Below the pieces are notes generated by a model that was not told the origin of the DNA, searched no databases, and saw nothing but the letters and a program-made list of their open reading frames with translations. From Caballeronia sordidicola (GTDB taxonomy: Bacteria > Pseudomonadota > Gammaproteobacteria > Burkholderiales > Burkholderiaceae), in contig NZ_JNFG01000026.1 of assembly GCF_000729995.1 (NCBI RefSeq), positions 1 through 64,000 of the forward strand: DNA of 64,000 nt, written 5' to 3'. Positions within the stretch are counted from its first letter, which is position 1; each line of letters begins with the position of its first letter. Of the stretch, positions 34,448 to 42,051 are shown piece by piece. A program made the translations under genes and the position numbers.

Positions 34448-36070
34448 TCAAGCCGCCTTTGCCGCTGCGCCCGCTACGATCGAAGCTGCAAGCAACGCCT
34501 GCGTATAGGGATGCGCGGGCGCTTGCAAAACGGCCATCGTGTCGCCCATCTCCACTATGCGCCCTGCCTTCATGACCGCCACCCTATGCGCCATCGCGCG
34601 CATCACGGCAAGGTCATGCGTGATGAACAGATAGGTCAGGTGATATTTTTTCTGCAGCCGCGTGAGCAGGTTGAGCACCTGCTGCTGTATCGATACATCG
34701 AGCGCACTCGTAGGTTCATCGAGCACCAGCAGTTCCGGCTCGACCGCGAGCGCCCGGGCAATTGCTATACGCTGGCGCTGGCCACCGGAAAATTCGTGCG
34801 GATAACGCGGCAGGACATCGGCCGGCATGCCCACTTCGTCGAGCAGCGCCACCACGCGCTGTCGACGCGCCGCCGCGTCCACTTCCGGCCGATGCAAGGC
34901 AATCCCTTCGCCCACAATTTGCTCGATCGTCATGCGCGGCGACAACGATCCGTAGGGATCCTGAAATACCACTTGCAGCCGCGACGACACCATCCGCCGC
35001 GAATTCGCGCTCTTGAGCGCGGACAAGGATAATCCGTCGATCTGAATCAATCCTTCCGTCGGCCGCTGCAGGCCCAGGATAGCGGCGGCAAGCGTAGACT
35101 TTCCTGATCCGGATTCGCCCACTATGCCGAGCGTTTCGCCGCGTCTCAACGTAATGCCTATATCCTCCAAAGCGCGAAACGAAGACTTCGAAAACGGGGA
35201 TCGCCAGCCTTTCACTGAAGTCCGGTAGTCCACCGACAACCCCTGCACTTCGAGCAAGCTCCCCGCGTTCGACGCGATCGGATCGATCGAGCGTTCGGGC
35301 TCGCTGTTGAGCAGGCGGCGCGTGTAAGGGTGTTGCGGATTCGCGAACAGTTCCGCGGTCGAATTGGTTTCCACCAGCACGCCCTTCTCCATCACCGCCA
35401 CGCGCTGCGCAAAGCGCTTGACCAGGTTCAGGTCGTGCGTGATCAGCAGCACCGCCATGCCGCGCTCGGCCGCCTCCTGTTCCTGCAAGCCGATCAGCAG
35501 TTCCACTATTTGCTGGCGCACGGTCACATCGAGGGCCGTGGTCGGTTCATCGGCGAGCAGCAGGCGTGGCCGGCACGCGAGCGCCATCGCGATCATCGCG
35601 CGTTGCCGCTGACCACCCGATAGTTGATGCGGGAAGCTGTCAATGCGCCGTTCCGGTTCGGGGATACCGGTACGCCGCAATAACTCAATACCGCGCTGGC
35701 GTGCCGCGTTCGGTCGCAACCCTTCGTGCAGGCGCAGGCTTTCCGCGATCTGCTTGCCGATGGTGAACAACGGGTTGAGCGCGGTCATCGGTTCCTGGAA
35801 GACCATGGCGACGTCGCGGCCGCGGATGCCGCGCATCTGTTGCTCGGTCTTTTGCAGGAGATCTTCGCCGTCCAGCAGGATGCGCCCCGTCTGACGAGCG
35901 TTGTCCGCAAGGCCCAAAATCGAAAGCGCCGTGACGCTCTTGCCCGATCCCGATTCGCCCACCAGCGCCACGCGTTCGCCACGCCCGATAGAAAGATTCA
36001 GGTCGCGTACGACGGTCTTGTCGCCGAAACCAATCGATAAACCGTCGAGTTGCAACAGAGGGGTTGTCAC
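34448..36070 (-). CDS. yejF: Oligopeptide ABC transporter, dual ATP-binding protein (YejF type)
   Basis: The 540-residue cytoplasmic protein contains two ABC ATPase domains in tandem. Each has a Walker A GESGSGKS, a signature (LSGGQRQR, FSGGQRQR) and a Walker B DEP motif (LADEPTTALD, LDEPTSALD). This fused layout is that of YejF, which powers peptide import. The GTG start at 36070 overlaps the stop of the permease gene as GTGA, which decides the start against a much longer upstream frame. It is the last gene of the transporter operon. Confidence 0.92.
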   Translation of the reverse strand: MTTPLLQLDGLSIGFGDKTVVRDLNLSIGRGERVALVGESGSGKSVTALSILGLADNARQTGRILLDGEDLLQKTEQQMRGIRGRDVAMVFQEPMTALNPLFTIGKQIAESLRLHEGLRPNAARQRGIELLRRTGIPEPERRIDSFPHQLSGGQRQRAMIAMALACRPRLLLADEPTTALDVTVRQQIVELLIGLQEQEAAERGMAVLLITHDLNLVKRFAQRVAVMEKGVLVETNSTAELFANPQHPYTRRLLNSEPERSIDPIASNAGSLLEVQGLSVDYRTSVKGWRSPFSKSSFRALEDIGITLRRGETLGIVGESGSGKSTLAAAILGLQRPTEGLIQIDGLSLSALKSANSRRMVSSRLQVVFQDPYGSLSPRMTIEQIVGEGIALHRPEVDAAARRQRVVALLDEVGMPADVLPRYPHEFSGGQRQRIAIARALAVEPELLVLDEPTSALDVSIQQQVLNLLTRLQKKYHLTYLFITHDLAVMRAMAHRVAVMKAGRIVEMGDTMAVLQAPAHPYTQALLAASIVAGAAAKAA

Positions 36071-37167
36071 TTCTGTGCCCCTCCGAATGCAGAGCCGCGC
36101 GTGCGGGTATCGAGCGCGTTGCGTAACGCGTCGCCCATGAAGGTCAGCAGCAGCAAGGTGACGACAAGGCCACCGAACGCCGCGCCGGAGATCCACCAGG
36201 CGTCGAGATTGTTTTTGCCTTCTGCAAGCAGTTCGCCAAGGCTCGGAGTGGGTGCGGGCACGCCCAGTCCCAGGAAGTCTAGGCTGGTCAGCGAGAGGAT
36301 CGCCGCGCTCATCCGAAACGGCAGGAAGGTGATGACCGGCGTAAGGCTGTTGGGCAACACGTGACGCCACATGATCTGCCAGTTCGACAAGCCCATCGTG
36401 CGAGCCGCGCGAACGTAGTCGAGCGAACGGTTGCGCAGGAATTCGGCGCGCACGTAGTCCGAGAGCGTGAGCCATCCGAACGCCGAGAGCAGGATGAAGA
36501 GCAGCCACAAGGTCGGCTCGAAGATCGACGCAAAGATGATCAGCAGGTATAGATCCGGCATCGAACTCCAGATCTCGATCAGGCGCTGGCCGATCAAGTC
36601 GGTGCGTCCGCCGTAAAACCCCTGCACTGCGCCCGTCAGGACGCCCAGCAAGACGCCCGAGACCGTGAGGGCGAGCGCCATGAGCACAGAGAGCCGGAAA
36701 CCGTACAGCAGCCGCGAGAGGACGTCGCGGCCGAACTGGTCCGTGCCGATCCAGTTGGCGGCCGAGGGCGGCGCGGGATTGGGCGTGTTCGCGAAATAGT
36801 CGACGGTGTCGTAGTGAAAATGATTCGGCGGATAGATCGCGAAGTTACCCTTCGATTCGAGCCGGTCGTGAATATACGGGTCGAGATAGTTCGTGCGCGC
36901 CGGGAAATCGCCGCCGAATACTTTCTCCGAATAGTCCTTCAGGATCGGGAAATAATAGTGCCCTTCGTAGCGGACCAGCAACGGCTTGTCATTTGCCAAC
37001 ACCTCGCCGAGCAGGCTGATGACAAACAAGCCGACGAACACAATCGTGCTCCAGTAGCCTAGCCGCTGCGCCTTGAAACGCAGCCATATGCGCCGGCCGG
37101 GCGAGTCGGACGGCGGAGGCGTTGCGATAGTGGATTCGCCCGAGAGCGGGTTCGCGGAGACGTTCAC
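36067..37167 (-). CDS. yejE: Oligopeptide ABC transporter permease (YejE type)
   Basis: The protein has one N-terminal helix (after RLGYWSTIVFVGLFVISLLGE), a periplasmic loop beginning LANDKPLLVRYEGHYYFP, which is typical of YejE, and a permease domain of about five helices with the EAA-type loop EFLRNRSLDYVRAARTMGLS. I placed the start at the GTG at 37165-37167, just after the yejB stop, giving 366 residues. An ATG at 37233 would extend it into yejB DNA that is constrained by the other frame. The stop overlaps yejF. Confidence 0.88.
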   Translation of the reverse strand: MNVSANPLSGESTIATPPPSDSPGRRIWLRFKAQRLGYWSTIVFVGLFVISLLGEVLANDKPLLVRYEGHYYFPILKDYSEKVFGGDFPARTNYLDPYIHDRLESKGNFAIYPPNHFHYDTVDYFANTPNPAPPSAANWIGTDQFGRDVLSRLLYGFRLSVLMALALTVSGVLLGVLTGAVQGFYGGRTDLIGQRLIEIWSSMPDLYLLIIFASIFEPTLWLLFILLSAFGWLTLSDYVRAEFLRNRSLDYVRAARTMGLSNWQIMWRHVLPNSLTPVITFLPFRMSAAILSLTSLDFLGLGVPAPTPSLGELLAEGKNNLDAWWISGAAFGGLVVTLLLLTFMGDALRNALDTRTRGSAFGGAQK

Positions 37168-37171
37168 GCGC

Positions 37172-38218
37172 TCACCGGTCCAGCCGGTCGAACTGGATAC
37201 GGGGGTCGACGAGGACATAACAGACGTCCGCAATAAGCTTGGTCACAAGACCAATCAGGGTGAAAAGATAAAGCGAACCGAGCACGACGGGGTAGTCGCG
37301 CCGGATCACCGAGTCGTAGGAAAGCTGGCCCATGCCATCGAGTGAAAACAATGTCTCGATCAACAGGTTGCCATTGAGGAACGCACCCACAAACGCCGCG
37401 GGCAATCCGGTCAAGAGCGGAATCATCGCGTTGCGCAGCACGTGTTTCCACAAGACGTCACGTTGCGGCGCGCCCTTCGCGCGAGCGGTCAGCACGTATT
37501 GCCGGCTGATCTCTTCCAGGAACGTGTTCTTCGTGAGGATCGTGATAATCGCGAAGTTGCCGACCACCGCGGCGGTCACCGGCAACGCGATGTGCCACAG
37601 GTAATCGAGTATCTTTCCCGTCATGCTGAGCTGGTCGAAGTCGTCGGAGGTAAGACCGCGCATGGGGAACACTTGCCACAGCGTGCCGCCGCCAAACAAC
37701 ATCAGCAGCAGCACGCCAAGCACGAAACCGGGGATGGCGTAACCGGTCAGCACGAGTACGCTTGTGGCGGTATCGAAGCGGGAGCCGTTTCGCACGGCCT
37801 TCGAAATTCCCAGCGGCACTGCGATGAGGTAGGTCAGCAGTACCGTCCAGAGTCCCAGCGTGATGGACACCGGCAGCTTCGAACGGATCACCGCCCAGAC
37901 ACTTTGATGCTGGTAATACGACTGGCCGAGATTGAAGCTCGCGTAATTCTTGAGCATGGTCGCGTAACGTACGAGCGGCGGTTTATCAAAGCCGAACTGC
38001 TTCTTGAGTTGCTCGACCTGCTGCGGGTCCACTCCCTGGCTGCCGTGATACCCGCCGGCCCCGCCCGCCTCTGCCCTGCCTCCGCCATGGCGCATCTGGG
38101 TCAGGATCTGTTCGACCGGTCCGCCCGGTACGAACTGCGTCACGACGAACGTCAATGTGACCACGCCGATCAGCGTGGGGATCATCAGCAACAAGCGTCT
38201 GAGGATATAAGCGGCCAT
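37172..38218 (-). CDS. yejB: Oligopeptide ABC transporter permease (YejB type)
   Basis: The 348-residue inner-membrane protein has about six helices and the binding-protein-dependent permease signature (RQYVLTARAKGAPQRDVLWKHV). The N-terminus MAAYILRRLLLMIPTLIGV and the FVPGGPVEQIL segment match YejB. A Gly-rich stretch near residues 47-60 (HGGGRAEAGGAGGYHG) sits in the periplasmic loop, as in other YejB proteins. It sits between the binding-protein gene (7 bases upstream) and yejE (almost contiguous). Confidence 0.92.
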   Translation of the reverse strand: MAAYILRRLLLMIPTLIGVVTLTFVVTQFVPGGPVEQILTQMRHGGGRAEAGGAGGYHGSQGVDPQQVEQLKKQFGFDKPPLVRYATMLKNYASFNLGQSYYQHQSVWAVIRSKLPVSITLGLWTVLLTYLIAVPLGISKAVRNGSRFDTATSVLVLTGYAIPGFVLGVLLLMLFGGGTLWQVFPMRGLTSDDFDQLSMTGKILDYLWHIALPVTAAVVGNFAIITILTKNTFLEEISRQYVLTARAKGAPQRDVLWKHVLRNAMIPLLTGLPAAFVGAFLNGNLLIETLFSLDGMGQLSYDSVIRRDYPVVLGSLYLFTLIGLVTKLIADVCYVLVDPRIQFDRLDR

Positions 38219-38225
38219 GGCAATC

Positions 38226-40058
38226 TCAGTGTGTTGATGCAACGGCGGCGGGCGGCGCCTTCACAAACCAGTAGTCGATCAACCAGTCCTCCGCAAGGTA
38301 AGAAAGCGGCGAGACCTGAGGAAAACCCATTCGCGCCCGATACCCCACGCGCGTATTCGGCGCATAGTACTCCGGCACAATGTAGTACCCGTTGATCAGG
38401 ATGCGATCGAGCGCGCGGGTAGCGGTCTGCAGATCGCTCAGCGTTTGGGCTTTCAACGCAGCGTCGATCATTGCATCGGCGGCTTTCGAACGGACTCCCG
38501 GATAATTCTCCGAGCCTGTTTGCGAGGCCGCAGCGCTGCCAAAGCGGCGCGTCAGTTCACCACCCGGAATGGTGACCGGTGCGTAGATAAACGTGGTCAT
38601 GTCGAAATCGAACGCGTCCATGCGCTTCTCATATAAGGCGCTGTCGAGTTCCCGCAGGTGCGCCTGCACACCGAGCGTCTGCAACTGCTGGATGTAGGGC
38701 AGGACGACCCCATCCATGCCGGGTTGGTCGTCCATGATCTCGATGGTCATCGGTATGCCACTGGCGTTGCGCAATGCACCGTCCCGATACTGCCAGCCCG
38801 CGTCGTTGAGCAGCGCCTGGGCTTCACGCAAATTGCCACGCAACGAATGCGGCGGCACAGTATCCGGCTGCTTCAGCATCGGGCCGAACACGGCGGCGGG
38901 AAGCATCGTCCGATATGGCTCGAGCAGCGTCAACTCCTTCGCATCCGGCACGCCCTGCGCGCCAAACGGAGAGTCCTGGAAGTAACTTCCCGTGCGGCGA
39001 TATTGACCGTAGAAAGCCAGCCGGTTCAACCAGTCGTAGTCGAAAGCGAGCGTCAACGCCCGGCGCACGCGAGCGTCCGCGAACAGCGGCCTGCGCGTAT
39101 TGAAGAAGATGCCCTGCATCTGCGCCGGGCCATCGGGGAACGCGCCTTTCTTAAGCGACCCGTTGCTGAAGTTCTTGCCTATGTACTTGCGCGACCAGGT
39201 CGAGGACGAATACTCCACACGCATGTCCGTGTGGCCCGCCTTGAAATCTTCCAGCGACGTGTAGTGATCTGTAAAGAGCCGGAACGTGACGCGCTGGAAG
39301 CGGTACATGCCGCGTCGCGACGGCAGATTGGCAGCCCAGTAATCCGGGTTGCGCCTGTAGGTGATCTGCTTGTCGTTCTTGCGCTGCTCGATCAGATAAG
39401 GACCGCTTGCCACCGGCGGCACATCCGATATCTGGTCGAACGGCGGCCGCGTGCCGTCCGCTTTCATGCCCCACTTCGGCGAGAAGACCGGCAAGTCTCC
39501 TGCGATCAGCGGTGCATCGCGGCGCGCTTCCCGGAAGTCGAAGCGCACTGTCAGGCGATCGACCACGCTCGCGCTGCTGATGTTGGCGAACTGCGAGTTG
39601 TAGATCGGCGAGGCCTGATGGCTGGACAACATGTCGTACGAATACTTCACATCGGCGGCGGTGATCGGGTCGCCATTGGAAAAACGCGCTCGGGGATTGA
39701 TATGGAATGTGGCCGACTTGCCGTCCGGAGCAACCTCCACGTCGTCCGCAATTAATGGATACTCCGACGCCAGTTCGTCCCAGCTTCGCTGCATCAACGT
39801 GTCGAACATCAGGTTCTTCAGGTCGGGCGCCGGTGCGCCACGGACTAGGAACGGATTCATCGAATCGTAGCTTTGCAGTTCGTCGTAGTTCTGGAAATTC
39901 ATGTCGCCGTTAGTAGGCGCGTCCGGGTCTGCATAGTCGAAGTGCGTGAAGTTCGCCGGATATTTCGGCTCGTCGTATTGCGCGATCGACGGCCTGGCGA
40001 ACGCGTGCGATGCAACAAGCAGTGCCGCACACCCTAAGTTGATAAAGACTCTATTCAT
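38226..40058 (-). CDS. yejA: Oligopeptide ABC binding protein (YejA type)
   Basis: The 610-residue periplasmic protein has a signal peptide (cleavage near AFA-RPS, residue 22) and a family 5 solute-binding fold (SBP_bac_5) beginning YPANFTHFDYADPDAP, a YejA hallmark. Later segments include GPYLIEQRKNDKQITYRRNPDYW and MQGIFFNTRRPLF. It delivers oligopeptides to YejBEF. The ATG at 40058 opens the signal peptide; a longer frame to 40442 has none. It lies 7 bases before yejB and is probably cotranscribed. Confidence 0.92.
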   Translation of the reverse strand: MNRVFINLGCAALLVASHAFARPSIAQYDEPKYPANFTHFDYADPDAPTNGDMNFQNYDELQSYDSMNPFLVRGAPAPDLKNLMFDTLMQRSWDELASEYPLIADDVEVAPDGKSATFHINPRARFSNGDPITAADVKYSYDMLSSHQASPIYNSQFANISSASVVDRLTVRFDFREARRDAPLIAGDLPVFSPKWGMKADGTRPPFDQISDVPPVASGPYLIEQRKNDKQITYRRNPDYWAANLPSRRGMYRFQRVTFRLFTDHYTSLEDFKAGHTDMRVEYSSSTWSRKYIGKNFSNGSLKKGAFPDGPAQMQGIFFNTRRPLFADARVRRALTLAFDYDWLNRLAFYGQYRRTGSYFQDSPFGAQGVPDAKELTLLEPYRTMLPAAVFGPMLKQPDTVPPHSLRGNLREAQALLNDAGWQYRDGALRNASGIPMTIEIMDDQPGMDGVVLPYIQQLQTLGVQAHLRELDSALYEKRMDAFDFDMTTFIYAPVTIPGGELTRRFGSAAASQTGSENYPGVRSKAADAMIDAALKAQTLSDLQTATRALDRILINGYYIVPEYYAPNTRVGYRARMGFPQVSPLSYLAEDWLIDYWFVKAPPAAVASTH

Positions 40059-40180
40059 CGTCACTTGCGGCCGTCGTCTCGAACCAGAACTGTACTTCGC
40101 CAATATGGGGTTGCAGGTTTTACGAGCAGTTATATCCCTTGCCGGCGGCGATAAGCACCCCCAGGACCCACGCGCAGCGC

Positions 40181-41821
40181 TCAATGCTTGATGATGTACA
40201 TGTCTTCGCTGCGGTAATGGTCCATCGGGTTTTTCGTGGAATAACCGCCCACATAACTCTTCACCAGCCGCACCAGCGTGTATTGCAGCAGCGGCAGCAT
40301 CGGATAATCTTCCATTGCCACCTTTCCGGCTTCGGTCTGCAACGTCTGGCGCGTGGCCGGGTCCGTGGAGTTGGACGCCTGGCGCATCAGCGCATCGGCT
40401 TTGGGATTGCACGCCTGGTTGTCGTTCTGCTCGGAACCGCATTGAACCAGCGTGAGGAAGGTACTTGCGTCGTTGTAGTCCGCCACCCAGCCGTTGCGTG
40501 CGATCTGGTAGTCCCCGTCGTGCCGCTTCTTGAGCAGCACCTTGAATTCCATCGCCTGGATTTCAGTATCCAGGCCCAGCTTGGTCTTCCATTCGGAAGC
40601 CGCGAAGATCGCCATCTTCTTGTGATACTCACTGGTGTTGGTGGCGAACTGCAGCTTGGTGCCGGGTTTCACGCCCGCCTCGGCCAGCAGCTTTTTCGCT
40701 TCTTCAACACGCTTCGCCATCGGCCATGACGCCCAGTCGTACGCGCTGACGTCGGCACCCTTCACGCCCTTCACGATCACCCCATACGCCGGGATCTGTC
40801 CGTCGGCAGTCACACGCTGCGCCAGGATGTCCCGGTCGATGACCATGGATAGCGCTTTACGCACCCGCACGTCCTTCAGGAGCGGGTCTTTGTTGTTGAA
40901 CGAGTAATAACGCAAGCCGAGCATGGGTGCCGCGCGCATCTCGTTCGGGTACTCCTGTTTGTAGCGGGCATAGGTGCCCGACGGAAGCTGGTTGACCCAG
41001 TCGTCACCGCCGGACTTGTACAGGTCGACGTCGGTGTTTTCGTCTTCCACCGGCAGGTACGTAACCTGGTTCAGTTGCACGTTAGCGGCATTCCAGTATT
41101 GCGGGTTTTTCGCCAGCACGAGGCGATTGTTCACTTGCCAGTCCTTTAGCATGAACGCGCCGTTACTGACCAGCTTGCCGGGTTTGGTCCAGTCCTTTCC
41201 GTATTTTTCGACGGCCGCCTTGTTCACCGGCCCGAGGTTCGTATTCGACATCAGGTCGGGCAGGAACGGCACCGGATAGGGAGTCTTGATTTCGACCGTG
41301 TACGGGTCGGTTGCGCTTACGCCAAGCGACGTCACCGGTTTCTTGCCTGCAACAATGTCTGTTCCGTTAAGCAGGAACATGCCGTAAGTGGTTGCGTACG
41401 GCGAGGCCGTCTTTGGATCGACGAGACGCTGGCATCCGTACACAAAATCAGCCGCGACCACGGGCTCCCCGTTGGACCACTTCGCATTCCTTCGCAGATG
41501 AAACACCCACGTGGTGGGGTCCTTCATTTCCCACTTTTCCGCGACGCCGGGGACGGTCTCGCCGTCAGCGCGCGTGGCAGTCAGCCCTTCGAAGAGATCG
41601 CGCGCGACGGTATTGGCCGGCACCGATTCTGCTACGTTTGGATCGAGTGTCTCGACTTCAGTGCCGTTGTTGCGCACCAGTTCCTGCTTCGCGGCGAGTT
41701 GCACGCCGGGAGGAACGATTGCCGCCTGCACGGTGCCCGCGAGCATGACGCCACCTAGAACAAGTGCCGCCGACGCGCGGGTAAGTCGGATCGAAGGAAA
41801 GGGACGTGGTGCGAAGAACAT
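40181..41821 (-). CDS. Second oligopeptide binding protein (OppA/MppA-like)
   Basis: The 546-residue periplasmic protein has a signal peptide (near VQA-AIV, residue 33) and an SBP_bac_5 fold of the OppA/MppA kind, with NNGTEVETLDPNVAESVPA at its start and AKWSNGEPVVAADFVYGCQR further on. It differs from the YejA protein 123 bases downstream, so one transporter appears to have two binding proteins with different ligand ranges. The ATG at 41821 has AGGAG eight bases upstream; the frame extending to 42028 is not used. It sits directly after the TonB-dependent receptor terminator. Confidence 0.9.
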   Translation of the reverse strand: MFFAPRPFPSIRLTRASAALVLGGVMLAGTVQAAIVPPGVQLAAKQELVRNNGTEVETLDPNVAESVPANTVARDLFEGLTATRADGETVPGVAEKWEMKDPTTWVFHLRRNAKWSNGEPVVAADFVYGCQRLVDPKTASPYATTYGMFLLNGTDIVAGKKPVTSLGVSATDPYTVEIKTPYPVPFLPDLMSNTNLGPVNKAAVEKYGKDWTKPGKLVSNGAFMLKDWQVNNRLVLAKNPQYWNAANVQLNQVTYLPVEDENTDVDLYKSGGDDWVNQLPSGTYARYKQEYPNEMRAAPMLGLRYYSFNNKDPLLKDVRVRKALSMVIDRDILAQRVTADGQIPAYGVIVKGVKGADVSAYDWASWPMAKRVEEAKKLLAEAGVKPGTKLQFATNTSEYHKKMAIFAASEWKTKLGLDTEIQAMEFKVLLKKRHDGDYQIARNGWVADYNDASTFLTLVQCGSEQNDNQACNPKADALMRQASNSTDPATRQTLQTEAGKVAMEDYPMLPLLQYTLVRLVKSYVGGYSTKNPMDHYRSEDMYIIKH

Positions 41822-41973
41822 CTGGAAACTCCTGGTATTCGTGACTTCCGCGTTCGGCATGGGTGACGACGATGAACGCGTCATGCGTTGAAGCGTCGAC
41901 AGATCGATGATTGGATCGAAAGGTCCAAGATCGATCGCGATGAAACCACGCCGATAAACAATCAGCGCGACAA

Positions 41974-42021
41974 ACAAAAATGAGGCCGCTCCAGCGCCGT
42001 ATAACACGCGCCGGAGCGGCC
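41974..42021 (-). terminator. Intrinsic terminator of the TonB-dependent receptor gene
   Basis: A perfect 9-bp stem (GGCCGCTCC at 41984-41992, GGAGCGGCC at 42013-42021) is followed, read leftward, by TCATTTTTGTTTG. It lies about 30 bases after the receptor stop codon, so the receptor is transcribed as its own unit, separate from the binding protein behind it. Confidence 0.75.
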
Positions 42022-42051
42022 GCTCCATCAGACCGACAGACTACAGCCGCG

